From NCBI GenBank assembly GCA_934772045.1, contig CAKVMH010000001.1, positions 1 through 64,000 of the forward strand: 64,000 bases of DNA, read 5' to 3'. The notes under the pieces are model-generated. The model did not search any database. It saw only the letters and a program-made list of their open reading frames with translations, and had not been told where the DNA came from. The translations under genes and the position numbers were made by a program. This document shows, one piece after another, positions 17,145 to 26,534 of the stretch (its first letter is position 1; each line of letters begins with the position of its first letter). Origin of the DNA: an uncultured Clostridia bacterium (GTDB lineage Bacteria > Bacillota > Clostridia > Christensenellales > UBA1242).

Positions 17145-17986
17145 TTTCTTTTGTGCTTACCTAAAAATATTTTTTCAATTTCTGGCAGGGCCTTAACAAC
17201 GGCGTCGTAACCGGCCTTTATCATATCGTCTTTGTGTTCAAGTTTAAGCGAATTAAACCTAGCCATATCTGGCGCAATTACAAGGTCACTCCACATAAGA
17301 CCTTGCTTTGAATTATTGACCATCATAATGCCAATGCTAGTAACAAATTGCGTCCACATTTTTGTGCTTTCTGTGCCACCGCCACGTGTTGAATTGCAGT
17401 CGATTGTAATAACAAAATCGCAACCATTTTTATAAAGAACGTCAGAAGGAACATTGTTTCTAACACCGCCATCAATCAGCGTCATTCCCCTGTAATTAAC
17501 AGGTAAAAACACGCCAGGAATTGCACAACTGCCAGTGATAATGCTTGTAAGTTTCCCAGAATCAAACACTTGTTGCTTGCCCGTCTTTAAATCAACAGCG
17601 ACGGCATAATATTTCATTTTGAGTTGTTCAATTCGTTTAATTGGTAAAGCTCGGTCAAGTGTTAAAGCCAAATTGTCCATGCTTGACGGCAAAATGCCAA
17701 ACCTTTGTTTTATAAAATCACTTTCTTTAACTTGATTTGACATGGCATAAATTTGTTCATATGTCAACCCACTTGCGTACAACGCACCAAAAAGGCTACC
17801 CGCACTTGCACCTGCAACTGCATCAAATTTAATACCATATTCTTCAAAAGCTTTAAACGCACCGAGATGAGCAAAACCACGTGTCCCACCACCGCTCAAA
17901 CATAAACCAATTTTGTATTTCTTATGAAACACATTCATGCGTTTTAAGCCCGTTTTTGATAATAATCCCATAAGTTTATTATGCAC
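17111..17986 (-). CDS. Patatin-like phospholipase family protein
   Basis: 291 residues with the patatin hydrolase fold. GGGTRGFAHLG at about residue 33 is the oxyanion hole, GASAGSLFGAL contains the nucleophilic serine, and DGGVRNNVP the catalytic aspartate, so the Ser-Asp dyad is complete. It resembles the RssA/YlbK group of cytosolic lipid acyl hydrolases, and the substrate is unknown. The GTG start at 17986 is supported by AAGGTGAG upstream. Its 3' end overlaps the MBL gene by 34 bp, suggesting one operon. Confidence 0.9.
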   Translation of the reverse strand: MHNKLMGLLSKTGLKRMNVFHKKYKIGLCLSGGGTRGFAHLGAFKAFEEYGIKFDAVAGASAGSLFGALYASGLTYEQIYAMSNQVKESDFIKQRFGILPSSMDNLALTLDRALPIKRIEQLKMKYYAVAVDLKTGKQQVFDSGKLTSIITGSCAIPGVFLPVNYRGMTLIDGGVRNNVPSDVLYKNGCDFVITIDCNSTRGGGTESTKMWTQFVTSIGIMMVNNSKQGLMWSDLVIAPDMARFNSLKLEHKDDMIKAGYDAVVKALPEIEKIFLGKHKRKWIDKRKQQIW

Positions 17987-18182
17987 AATAATCTCACCTT
18001 TATGTTATACATTATACAATAAACTGCTTAAATTTTCAAAGCCAATTGGTAAAATTTCACATATATACTTAAAAATTGCATCTATTTATTAAATACATAA
18101 ATTGTTTTAATTCTATTATTACATATTAATTCTTATGTTTAAACTATTTAAAACCATTAATTAAATTTTTGTTAAGTTTACA

Positions 18183-18213
18183 AAAAAATCCCAACAATGT
18201 GGGATTTTTTATG
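18183..18213. terminator. Terminator between the patatin and acidic-protein genes
   Basis: Hairpin AATCCCA / TGGGATT flanked by A and T runs on both sides. It lies about 45 bp after the stop (18255) of the minus-strand gene and can act bidirectionally. Confidence 0.7.
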
Positions 18214-18254
18214 TATTTTAAAGTGTTTTTTCACTAATATTATTAATTTTTTAA

Positions 18255-19673
18255 TTATTCGTTGCTTTCGCCTTCGTTTGAACCTTGTTCACCATTACCT
18301 TGACGTTCACGAATTTTTTGAAGTGTTACATTTGCAAGTTCCAAATCTGATTCCAATTGTGAAATTTGTTCTTCCAAAATATTGTTAGTGTGTTCCAAAA
18401 TTGGGAACCTATCTTTATTAGCATTGATAACATCTTCACAATGGTTAACACTTAACCTTAAACCGTCCAACAATTCAAGTTCATTTGCAAGTTTTTCAGC
18501 CTTTTCTTTATCAATGTCAACATAGTTATTAACACCGTATAAAGCAACCTTTTTCTTAGCAACAATCGCTTCTTTCCTACGAAGTTTTGTTTGATACCTT
18601 TCAAGGTCGTTCATAACTTTCTTCAAAGGACGATATTCTTTCATGTTTGTTTTGTAATCTTTCTTAGCATTTTTAAGACGTTCTTCCAAAACAGCAATTC
18701 TGTTCAAACATTCTTCTTCAGTCATGTCAATAACAACTTCAGTTGTAACAACATTTTGTTTTTCAGTTAATTGTTTGTTTAAACTTTCAAGTTGAGATGT
18801 AAGTTCAGCAATTCTTTTGTTTGCATCTTCAAGTTCTTTGCTTGTTTGTTCTGTTTTGTCTTCAACAGGTGCAGTTGTTTCTTCTACAACTTCTTCTGTC
18901 GGTGTTTCAGTTTCATCAGCTTCTTGTTCAACTTCTTCTGTTTCAACCGGAGTTTCTTCCGTTGTTACTTCATCGGTTTCTTCTGTTGAAGCTTCTTCGG
19001 TTGCTTCAGCAGTTTCAGTTACTTGTTCAACTTGTTCTGGTTGTTCTGTTTCTTCTAAATCTGCTTCTGTTTCATCAGTTCCATTTAAAACTTTGTCTAT
19101 GCTGTAATTTGCTAAAATTGGGTTTTCTTCTTCCCCAGCTTCTTCAACCTTTTCTTTTTCTTCATCAACAACTTCATTGTTAATTTCGTCAATCAAACTT
19201 TCAATGTCGAAGTCATCATCTTCGGTTTGATTTTCTTCTTTTTCTTCACCTTCGCCAACAATCATAGGTGCATCTTCCAATGTTTTAACATCGTTTGCAG
19301 ATGCATCATCTTGTTTTGCTTCATTTTCAGATTTCAACCTATTTTCAATTTCTTCAAGGTCAGCATCATTATCTTCAACAAGTTTAAATAAATCTTCATC
19401 TTTGCTATCTTGTGCAAGTTCTTTCTCTTTGTCTGCCTTAGCTGTGTTGATTTGTTCAAAATTGTAATCTTGTTGTTTTGTGTTCTCTGCTAACAACTGT
19501 TGTTGTTTATATTGAGTATAATCCATAACCTCAGGCTGATTTGATTGTGAAGTTGAACGTTCTTCATTATCAAAAGCACCGATTATGATATGCCCCAAAA
19601 ATGCTATCAAGCCACCAACAACAATGACGATACCAATAATTGCTAAAATTCCAACGAATGCTTGCCATTCCAT
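18255..19673 (-). CDS. Acidic membrane-anchored coiled-coil protein
   Basis: 472 residues from the ATG at 19673, chosen because AAGGAG lies 11 nt upstream. An N-terminal membrane helix (FVGILAIIGIVIVVGGLIAFLGHIIIGAF) anchors it. Residues about 45-270 are very rich in Glu, Thr and Asp with repeating ETEE/VEE patterns, probably disordered. Residues about 280-460 are predicted coiled coil (ELEDANKRIAELTSQLESLNKQL, and EECLNRIAVLEERLKNAKKDYK). No enzyme motif. It might be a scaffold at the membrane; I do not recognise the family. Confidence 0.75.
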   Translation of the reverse strand: MEWQAFVGILAIIGIVIVVGGLIAFLGHIIIGAFDNEERSTSQSNQPEVMDYTQYKQQQLLAENTKQQDYNFEQINTAKADKEKELAQDSKDEDLFKLVEDNDADLEEIENRLKSENEAKQDDASANDVKTLEDAPMIVGEGEEKEENQTEDDDFDIESLIDEINNEVVDEEKEKVEEAGEEENPILANYSIDKVLNGTDETEADLEETEQPEQVEQVTETAEATEEASTEETDEVTTEETPVETEEVEQEADETETPTEEVVEETTAPVEDKTEQTSKELEDANKRIAELTSQLESLNKQLTEKQNVVTTEVVIDMTEEECLNRIAVLEERLKNAKKDYKTNMKEYRPLKKVMNDLERYQTKLRRKEAIVAKKKVALYGVNNYVDIDKEKAEKLANELELLDGLRLSVNHCEDVINANKDRFPILEHTNNILEEQISQLESDLELANVTLQKIRERQGNGEQGSNEGESNE

Positions 19674-19851
19674 AAACAAAAATCTCCTTTTCAAGTGTTT
19701 GCCTTATTATATCTCATAATGTTTTAATTTTCAATACCTTTTGTGAAAAAATTTTAAAAAATTTTAATTTTTAAGCAGTTTTAGGCAAATTTTATGTAAA
19801 ATAGTGCCATTTTTTAATAAATTTTTAAAATTACTTAGTAATTTTCTTAAT

Positions 19852-21195
19852 TTAATTAAAATTTCTAAGCCCTTTTGGATAGTGATTTTTAAACTTTCCG
19901 TTGGCAATTTTAAACCCACCAACAGGGCAACCCGACACCATAAAAGCACCATATCCATCTAAAAAATTTGCGTCGATTGTTTCACCTTTTAAGTATGCTT
20001 GAACTTGCTTTGCGGTGTAAGGAAAATCGAGTTGCAATTTAAAACATTTCCCAAATGCGGTGAATAGGTTATGAGATGGTTCAAATCGTTTATCTTTTAC
20101 ACTGCCAACCCGTACACCGATTGAATAATAATTTACACCTTTTTTTAATATATTTTCATTTAAAACCGCATATGCAAAATCGCCGTACTCAAAGCAATTG
20201 ATTTGTGTTGTTAAATTATCACACACAAACTTTTGAGCCTGAGAGCAAACCTGCAATTTTAAATTTGATTTTGGCAAATCTTCATTTTCATTTAACTTTT
20301 GTAACACTGCAACAAATTGTCCTTCACCTTTTACTTTGTGTGGATACAACCTAACAACTTCTGGCATGTTAATACCGCGTGAAAAATTTGCGTCTATGTT
20401 TATCAATTTATAATCATGTGTTTGTAAAAACTTAGAAACCACACCTTCATTTTCTTCATAAGAATACGTGCATGTAGAGTAAATTAAAAAACCATTTTGT
20501 TTCAATGCCCTGTCCGCATTATTTGAAATTTCCAACTGCCTTTCCGCGCACATTTTTGGCAAATTAGGGTTCCATTCATTAACAACCGCTTCGCCACGCC
20601 TAAACATGCCTTCACCACTGCAAGGAGCGTCAACCAACACCACATCAAAACTGTTAGCATACGCATTTGCAATATTAGATGGCGTGTCGTTTGCAACAAC
20701 AACATTTTTAAGCCCCATCCTTTCTATATTAGAAAACAAGACCGCACAGCGTGCCGAATTAATTTCATTGCTTACAAGCACACCATTTGGTATTCTGTTT
20801 GCAATCTGAATTGACTTTCCGCCAGGAGCAGCACACAAATCCAACACCTTTTCATTGCCCTTAAATGCTAACGCATTGACAGTAAACATTGCACTAGGCT
20901 CTTGCATATAAAAAGCCCCAGCATGATGAAGTGGGTGCTTGCCCAATTTTCCACAAACATAAAAACCTTTACTTTCATATGTTATCGGGCTTATATCGAA
21001 ATCTACAATTTGTTTAAAATGCTCAATGTCAATTTTTTCATTTACAAACAAACCGGACTGTTTTGGTTGGTTTAAAGCTTGTAGAAAATCGTCAAATTCA
21101 GCGCCCAGTATTGTTTTCATTCGTTCTAAAAACTCAACAGGAAGGTTAATCTGTGCTACATCTTTTGGTGTTTTTGTGAATTTTTCTTTAATCAT
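19852..21195 (-). CDS. NOL1/NOP2/Sun-family rRNA m5C methyltransferase (RsmF-like)
   Basis: 447 residues from ATG 21195. The SAM-binding core shows LDLCAAPGGKSIQIA, DAPCSGEGMFRR with the PCS cysteine and YSTCTYSYEENE with the TCT catalytic cysteine, the two cysteines used by m5C RNA methyltransferases. The C-terminal part has the DUF/PUA-like tail of RsmF (LKGETID, GYGAFMVSGCPVGGFKIANGKFKNHYPKGLR). It probably methylates 16S rRNA. The upstream TATAAT (21202-21207) ends 6 nt before the ATG and no ribosome site exists, so a leaderless mRNA is likely. Confidence 0.92.
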   Translation of the reverse strand: MIKEKFTKTPKDVAQINLPVEFLERMKTILGAEFDDFLQALNQPKQSGLFVNEKIDIEHFKQIVDFDISPITYESKGFYVCGKLGKHPLHHAGAFYMQEPSAMFTVNALAFKGNEKVLDLCAAPGGKSIQIANRIPNGVLVSNEINSARCAVLFSNIERMGLKNVVVANDTPSNIANAYANSFDVVLVDAPCSGEGMFRRGEAVVNEWNPNLPKMCAERQLEISNNADRALKQNGFLIYSTCTYSYEENEGVVSKFLQTHDYKLINIDANFSRGINMPEVVRLYPHKVKGEGQFVAVLQKLNENEDLPKSNLKLQVCSQAQKFVCDNLTTQINCFEYGDFAYAVLNENILKKGVNYYSIGVRVGSVKDKRFEPSHNLFTAFGKCFKLQLDFPYTAKQVQAYLKGETIDANFLDGYGAFMVSGCPVGGFKIANGKFKNHYPKGLRNFN

Positions 21196-21286
21196 ACGCA
21201 AATTATAGCAGAAAGCATAAAAAAATACCACATTTTCTTGATTTTTTTTTGCAATTTAACTAAACTAAAAGTATAAGAAGGGGTAA

Positions 21287-22048
21287 ATGAGAAGTTTAGA
21301 TATAATTCGTCAAAAACGAAGGTTTATTATGTTCAGTGAAAAAACCAAATCCGCTGTTTTGGAACTGAACGCGTTTTTTGAGAAATACGCAATGCACTTT
21401 GAAGATAAAATAAACAAACTTTTTATCTATTACGACACACCTGATTTTGCATTGCTTAAATCAAACATTGTTTTATTTAAAACTGTAATCGGAAATTTTT
21501 GCGAATTGAACATGGCAACTGAAAAGATAAGTTCAACCAGCAGGTTCACCCTTCGCTCCACTTACAAACATTTCAGCAAACAAATAAAAGCACACGACCA
21601 TTTAATGAAGCATAAAGAATTTTTAATTGAAAATTTTAAAAACATGTTCATTTCCGGCGTGAATTTTGACCCTGAATTTTTGATGCAAAAATTGCAACCA
21701 GCATACTCAATTAAAACTGTAAGTGAAGAATATCGTAGCACGAACGGCATAGGTTTTAAAATCACATATTCTTTCGATAAGGATATTTATACAAACCATT
21801 TCACAAAAATTTCAACAGTCGGCAACATATTAACAATTTACCAGCACAGCAATGAAACAACCGACCAATATTTAGACGACTTAATCAGCAAACTGACGCG
21901 CTATTGTAAAGAACTTGAACCTACAAGCGACACAAAAATTATGATATGTCGCACAATGACACAAAAGAAGCAAGAACAGTTAAATAAACTTGCACAAGAG
22001 CGCGAAAAATTAAAGCGTGATAAACTTTTAAGCAAGAAAAAGAAATAA
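21287..22048 (+). CDS. Hypothetical protein with basic C-terminus
   Basis: 253 residues, no signal peptide or membrane segment. The N-terminal two thirds look helical (KTKSAVLELNAFFEKYAMHFEDKINKLF), and the end is a lysine-rich helix (KKQEQLNKLAQEREKLKRDKLLSKKKK). I do not recognise the family. Start is ambiguous: the promoter -35 TTGCAA (21249-21254) and -10 TATAAG (21272-21277) puts transcription start near 21284, making the ATG at 21287 leaderless; an in-frame ATG at 21329 has GAAGG upstream. A terminator follows the stop. Confidence 0.65.
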   Translation: MRSLDIIRQKRRFIMFSEKTKSAVLELNAFFEKYAMHFEDKINKLFIYYDTPDFALLKSNIVLFKTVIGNFCELNMATEKISSTSRFTLRSTYKHFSKQIKAHDHLMKHKEFLIENFKNMFISGVNFDPEFLMQKLQPAYSIKTVSEEYRSTNGIGFKITYSFDKDIYTNHFTKISTVGNILTIYQHSNETTDQYLDDLISKLTRYCKELEPTSDTKIMICRTMTQKKQEQLNKLAQEREKLKRDKLLSKKKK

Positions 22049-22057
22049 TTAACAAAC

Positions 22058-22092
22058 AATAAACAAAAGGCAAAAAATGCCTTTTTTGTTTG
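22058..22092 (+). terminator. Terminator after the hypothetical gene
   Basis: Hairpin AACAAAAGGCA / TGCCTTTTTTGTT with a T-rich 3' arm, starting about 10 bp after the stop at 22048. The rest of the 305-bp gap to folD is AT-rich with only the folD promoter visible. Confidence 0.65.
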
Positions 22093-22318
22093 CACCAATA
22101 CCTGTTTTTTTTAAGTTTGTTCGAATTTAAGACAGCAAGACCGCAAAATTACACAATACTTTCATGCCTGTTTTCAAGTTTAAATAAAATTTAGCGTATT
22201 CAATAAAATAGCTTATATTTACTTATGTTTATTTTAATGTTTATTTTAAAACAATCAAAGCACAAGTGTTTTTTATGCCACGCATAAATTTTATGTATGT
22301 TTAGAATTTGAAATGAGA

Positions 22319-22347
22319 TTGACTAAAATTTTATCATGTTTTATGAT
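22319..22347 (+). promoter_or_regulatory. Promoter of folD giving a leaderless mRNA
   Basis: -35 TTGACT (22319-22324), 17-bp spacer, -10 TATGAT (22342-22347). The ATG chosen for folD is at 22354, six nucleotides after the -10, so transcription should begin at or next to the A of the start codon. Confidence 0.75.
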
Positions 22348-22353
22348 TTAAAC

Positions 22354-23205
22354 ATGAACATAATTAATGGAAAAGAAGTGGCTACGCTTATTAAACAAAT
22401 GATAGCCCAAAAAGTTGAAGAAAATTACATAAAAACTGGCAAAAAACTTCCTACACTCGCTTGTGTTTTGGTTGGCGATGACCCTGCAAGCAAAGTTTAT
22501 GTTGCCAACAAAGAAAAGGCGTGCAAAATGGTTGGTTTTAACTCAGTTTTAAAAACACTGCCAGCAGACGCAACACAGAAACAGGTCGCAGATGTGATAA
22601 CCGCACTCAACAGTGATAAAAACATTTCAGGTATACTTTTGCAATTGCCTTTACCAAAACATTTAGATGAAAATGCGCTTATAAACTTAATCTCACCAAA
22701 CAAAGATGTAGACAGTTTAACCGACTTAAATTTAGGTCGCCTTTTTGCTGGCAAACATTTGATCGCACCATGCACCGCAACAGGTATAATTGATTTATTG
22801 GACAATTACAACTTACCAATTCAAGGCAAGCGCGCAGTGGTTGTAGGGCGCAGTTTGTTGGTTGGTAAATCAGTTGCGAATCTGCTTGAACAACGCAACG
22901 CAACCGTTACAGTTTGTCATTCAAAAACTGAAAATTTGGCAGAAACTACTCGCCAAGCGGACATTTTGGTTGTCGCAATCGGTAAACCAAATTTTGTAAC
23001 CAAAGAAATGGTGAAACCTGACGCCGTGGTTATAGATGTCGGTATAAATCGTCTTCAAACCGGTTTGGTTGGCGATGTTGATTTTGAAAATGTTAAAGAT
23101 GTCGCATCTTACATTACACCAGTGCCAGGTGGCGTTGGCCCAATGACAATTGCTGAGCTTATGAAAAACACATTAACTTTGCACGAGCAAACCGAAATAT
23201 TATAA
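22354..23205 (+). CDS. folD: Bifunctional methylenetetrahydrofolate dehydrogenase / cyclohydrolase
   Basis: 283 residues, the normal FolD length. It interconverts 5,10-methylene-, methenyl- and 10-formyl-THF in one-carbon metabolism. Visible motifs: VGDDPASKVYVANKEKAC with the catalytic YxxxK tyrosine-lysine pair, GILLQLPLP, DVDSLT, VVGRSLLVGKSVA for NADP binding, and the C-terminal PVPGGVGPMTIAELM. The ATG at 22354 is chosen over 22336 because homologues begin at this position and the -10 box lies between them. A strong terminator follows. Confidence 0.97.
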   Translation: MNIINGKEVATLIKQMIAQKVEENYIKTGKKLPTLACVLVGDDPASKVYVANKEKACKMVGFNSVLKTLPADATQKQVADVITALNSDKNISGILLQLPLPKHLDENALINLISPNKDVDSLTDLNLGRLFAGKHLIAPCTATGIIDLLDNYNLPIQGKRAVVVGRSLLVGKSVANLLEQRNATVTVCHSKTENLAETTRQADILVVAIGKPNFVTKEMVKPDAVVIDVGINRLQTGLVGDVDFENVKDVASYITPVPGGVGPMTIAELMKNTLTLHEQTEIL

Positions 23206-23251
23206 TACGAAAAATTTTCATCAACTAAAAATTTTATCATTCTTCACAATG

Positions 23252-23284
23252 AAAAAGCACTGCTAACCAGCAGTGCTTTTTATG
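23252..23284. terminator. Bidirectional terminator between folD and a lipoprotein gene
   Basis: Perfect stem AAAAAGCACTGCT / AGCAGTGCTTTTT with loop AACC. It serves folD on the plus strand and the gene at 23344 on the minus strand. Confidence 0.85.
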
Positions 23285-23343
23285 TTTAAATTTAGATAAC
23301 GTAATTCTATCACAAATTAATTTATGCCGAAATTTTAAATGAA

Positions 23344-24732
23344 TTATTCTTCATCGGTAGTTGGTTTTTCACCGTCTAAATATACACCAACCATTTCGCC
23401 TTCTTCACCGTGATTGTTTGTAACATTAATGCGGTAAAGGTAGCCATTGTTTTCACCTGTACAGTAATATAAATCGCCACCATTTAAGTCAATAAAGTCA
23501 GCATTGAATTCAATTTTACCTATAACAACAGGTTCAGCAGAAGCAATTGATTCATTCAACCAGTTGCTGTAACTAACTGTTTTAAGTTGATTGTTGTTGT
23601 CATAGTAAACAACACAACCATTCACAAAACCGATAACATTAATCTTTGTTACACTTGATTCACCTGCATTGTCTTCCAACTTATTGCCAAGCAAACTAGA
23701 ACCTTTTTTAACAAACAAGAAACTATTGCCCTTTGTTGCCATTACCCTATTACCTTCTGGCAAAAGGAAAATGTCGTCTACAACTGAAGTGTCAAACATA
23801 CGTTCAAATTGTCCACCAATTGTAGCACCATAAAGGAAAGTCGAACCATTTTCAGTTTTTGTTACATACACATAATTTTCTGCCACAAACTTAACAGTAA
23901 TGTCGCCAGAACTGTTTTTCATAACAGTGTCAGCTGTCCTGCTGTTATCTGCCACATTGTAGCGGATTAAACTATACTTACCATCTTTCTTTTCAACAAA
24001 ATATATGCGGTTGCTTGCATTATCTGCACTGTCATAACCAAACACAATGCTTGACACATTGCTTGCAACTTCTTGCACTTTATCTTTTTTCTTTTTTGCT
24101 TCAACATCAACGCGGTAAAGCATATCTGTTTTGCCGTTACCGTTTAAATCATCACCTTTTTCGTTAACCAAAAGGTATGGCTTACCGTTTGCAAAATAAT
24201 ATTGATAACTTAAATTTTCATGTTTAACATTTGCTTGATAAATTTCTTCCGGCTTATCGAAATTGCTGAGTTTAACACGATAGAACACTGCCCTTTCTTT
24301 TGCCCATTCAGTTTTGCCGATTTTACCAGATTCATTTTCATTGCTTGGGCTAACAAAATAAATATAATCACCAAAAATATAAAGGTCAGTCGCATCAAAG
24401 CCTGCAAGTTTTGTGCTTACTTGACGGTAATAGTTGCCGTCTAAGTCGCCATCATCATTGCGGACAAAATTGCCTTGGCTATCAAGTTTAGCAACATATA
24501 AGCCACCTTTTGTGAAACTTGAATTGCGTTGGTCGTCTGTCAAACTGCTAACCTTTTGGAAACCGTTTGCAAAGTAAACATAATCACCTTTCCTTACAAC
24601 CATGCCACCATTGCCAATAACTGTTTCTTCAGTTGCTGGGTGGAACCCATTATCTTTCTTTTTGCACCCAATAACACCGAATGCAAACACACAAAGCAAT
24701 AAACAAATTATAAATTTAGAAAACTTTTTCAT
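23344..24732 (-). CDS. Secreted lipoprotein, probable beta-propeller
   Basis: 462 residues. A lipoprotein signal peptide ends in the lipobox VIGC at about residue 23, followed by KKKDN. The mature part consists of repeated blade-like segments with YVYFAN, YIYFVS, RIYFVE, YVYVTK, DLYYCTG, resembling DUF5050-type or low-complexity beta-propellers. No enzyme motif. It should be anchored to the outer face of the membrane. A GAGGAAG ribosome site precedes ATG. Role unknown. Confidence 0.8.
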   Translation of the reverse strand: MKKFSKFIICLLLCVFAFGVIGCKKKDNGFHPATEETVIGNGGMVVRKGDYVYFANGFQKVSSLTDDQRNSSFTKGGLYVAKLDSQGNFVRNDDGDLDGNYYRQVSTKLAGFDATDLYIFGDYIYFVSPSNENESGKIGKTEWAKERAVFYRVKLSNFDKPEEIYQANVKHENLSYQYYFANGKPYLLVNEKGDDLNGNGKTDMLYRVDVEAKKKKDKVQEVASNVSSIVFGYDSADNASNRIYFVEKKDGKYSLIRYNVADNSRTADTVMKNSSGDITVKFVAENYVYVTKTENGSTFLYGATIGGQFERMFDTSVVDDIFLLPEGNRVMATKGNSFLFVKKGSSLLGNKLEDNAGESSVTKINVIGFVNGCVVYYDNNNQLKTVSYSNWLNESIASAEPVVIGKIEFNADFIDLNGGDLYYCTGENNGYLYRINVTNNHGEEGEMVGVYLDGEKPTTDEE

Positions 24733-25010
24733 ACTTCCTCGTTAAAAATAATTGCCAAAATGCACAACAATTAACCACAATGCAAACGAAAACCGCTTAC
24801 ACAACTAAATTAACTTAAATAATGTGCTAATTTTTGCGCTGAATTAATATTAACACACAAACATTTTGTTGTCAATTAAAATGTTTATGTTAGTTTAACT
24901 TGACTTTAAGGTTTTTAATTGCGGTAAAATAAGTGCTTTTGTTTTATATTTTATCTAATATCTACATTTTTCTTGTCATATCTTAAATTTTCCATTTGTA
25001 TAATTAAAAT

Positions 25011-26003
25011 ATGAAAAGCAAAACTTTAATTTTACAATCTCAACTGCCAAACAGTTCCGGCAGGGGGATACTCACTTTGTCATTTGATAACGACCTTCTT
25101 TCAGCAAAATTGCGCCTTTATAATTGCCCAAAACTAGACGCTTTTGCAAAACTGGGCGTTTATCATCAATCACAAGTTTATTCAAGCAACTTGCTGTTTA
25201 AAGACGGCGCATACACAAGCTCACTTGTGGGCGATTTTGACATAAACACCGATTTTTATTGCGCCATTGTGGACACCGCAAACAACAACCAGCCACTGCT
25301 TGCAGGCGGAACATATGCCGGCTTTTATTTCGACGACACATCGGTGATAACCAATAACTTAAACAAAACTTTCAGCCCCAACCCAATTGTGCCAGATGCC
25401 GAGCCCACCGCCCGCGAAACAGCTTGCCTTGACCCCCAACCTGCCCCCGCGCGCGAGCCTTCAACCCCAACCCAACAAAACGAAAACTGTAACCTTTGTG
25501 CAAAATGTAAGTATAAGGAATTTTTCTATACTCAAAACCCAATACAGCCACAAAACACAGCTTTAAACACAAACGAGCAAATGGCAGAACCCGCGCCCCA
25601 ACCTGCCACATCAAACCAAACTTGCAAGCAAAGCACCCCTAACACCACAGCCCAAAATGACACAAAACCTAGCCCCAACCAAACAATCATTGAAAGCCTT
25701 GTGCCACAGTTTGACTATATCTTTAAAACCTTCCCAGAATGCACCGAACTCAACACACGCATTGCCAATTCACGCTTTGTAACAATCTCTGAAAACAACT
25801 CCACTTACTGCCTAGGCGCAATTTACGAAGCGGATAACCTTAAATATATTTGTTACGCCGTCCCTGCAAACTACAACGCACCCATTCCCGAAGAACTAGG
25901 CGAACACCACCAGTGGCTCCCACTTGACCCAGAAGACCCACTTTCCGACGGCTACCACATAGTTTACCAAGACGCACACGACCTAAAAATAATCGAAGTT
26001 TAA
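25011..26003 (+). CDS. Hypothetical protein of two domains, GC-richer than its neighbours
   Basis: 330 residues. Residues 1-115 form a beta-rich domain (GRGILTLSFDNDLLSAKLRLYNC...). A proline/threonine-rich linker, residues about 120-230, includes a cysteine cluster CNLCAKCKY. The C-terminal domain has CLGAIYEADNLKYICYAVPA and HHQWLPLDPEDPLSDGYHIVYQDA, a pattern I associate with conserved uncharacterised Firmicute proteins. GC content and codon choice (GCC, CCC, GAC) are clearly higher than in flanking genes. TATAAT (24999-25004) ends 6 nt before ATG, again leaderless. Function unknown. Confidence 0.7.
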   Translation: MKSKTLILQSQLPNSSGRGILTLSFDNDLLSAKLRLYNCPKLDAFAKLGVYHQSQVYSSNLLFKDGAYTSSLVGDFDINTDFYCAIVDTANNNQPLLAGGTYAGFYFDDTSVITNNLNKTFSPNPIVPDAEPTARETACLDPQPAPAREPSTPTQQNENCNLCAKCKYKEFFYTQNPIQPQNTALNTNEQMAEPAPQPATSNQTCKQSTPNTTAQNDTKPSPNQTIIESLVPQFDYIFKTFPECTELNTRIANSRFVTISENNSTYCLGAIYEADNLKYICYAVPANYNAPIPEELGEHHQWLPLDPEDPLSDGYHIVYQDAHDLKIIEV

Positions 26004-26054
26004 CCCACCTGCAAAATCAACCACACGCCACCCTAAATATAGTTATAAATTCAT

Positions 26055-26215
26055 GTCACCCTGAGCATAGCGAAGGGTCTTGTGCGTAGCACTTTTAAAG
26101 AATATTTTCTTAAAAGCAAGGCAAGCCTTGCAAGATTCTTCGCTCCGCTAGAATCTGAAGATTTTTACCAAAATCATTCAGGTTCTTCGTGTTGCTAACG
26201 CTCGCTCAGAATGAC
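26055..26215. repeat. Dispersed palindromic repeat family 1, copy B
   Basis: Begins GTCACCCTGAGCATAGCG and ends GCTCAGAATGAC, with the internal AGCAAGGCAAGCCTTGCAAG palindrome. It carries an insertion of about 45 bp near 26150-26195 relative to copies C and D. Confidence 0.85.
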
Positions 26216-26269
26216 ATGTAAGTGCTTTTGAAGATTAATACCTTAAAAGCAAAACGATTACACAGCGTA

Positions 26270-26458
26270 GATTGCGACGCTATAATGTTAATTGAAAATT
26301 AACATTTTAAAAAAGGGATCCCCAACAAAGCTTAACATTGTGGTTTTGTTGGGCTTAAGGAGCAACCGCTTAAAGGTTTATGTTTGCGTGGGGTTACCTA
26401 GCAAACTAACATAAAAGCGGATTGTGACGCTATAATGTTAATTGAAAATTAACATTTC
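26270..26458. repeat. Twin 38-bp repeats with perfect palindrome cores flanking a structured spacer
   Basis: 26270-26307 and 26420-26457 are near-identical, and each contains AATGTTAATT-GAA-AATTAACATT (26284-26306 and 26434-26456), a perfect 10-bp inverted repeat. The spacer can fold: CCCAACAAA/TTTGTTGGG and TTTATGTTTGC/GCAAAC...ACATAAA. The second copy ends 16 bp before the identical block of silent cassette 1. No coding capacity. Confidence 0.7.
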
Positions 26459-26473
26459 AAAAAATTTAGTTTT

Positions 26474-26534
26474 TTATAATGGGAATTGTGATGGTTGCTA
26501 TGCTCGCCTTCGGCGGTACTTTCGCGTACTTTAC
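26474..26534 (+). repeat. Identical 61-bp block, copy 1
   Basis: This 61-bp stretch codes for the end of the signal peptide and is base-for-base identical to 28503-28563 (opposite strand); 59 bp of it recur at 27843-27901 (opposite strand). It is GC-richer than the region and contains a perfect hairpin CGCC-TTC-GGCG (26505-26515). Identity ends abruptly on both sides. Confidence 0.9.

Noticed and set aside
18792..19183. Ser- and Leu-rich plus-strand ORFs inside the acidic protein gene
   Set aside because: They are mirror translations of GAA/GAT-rich repeats on the coding strand.
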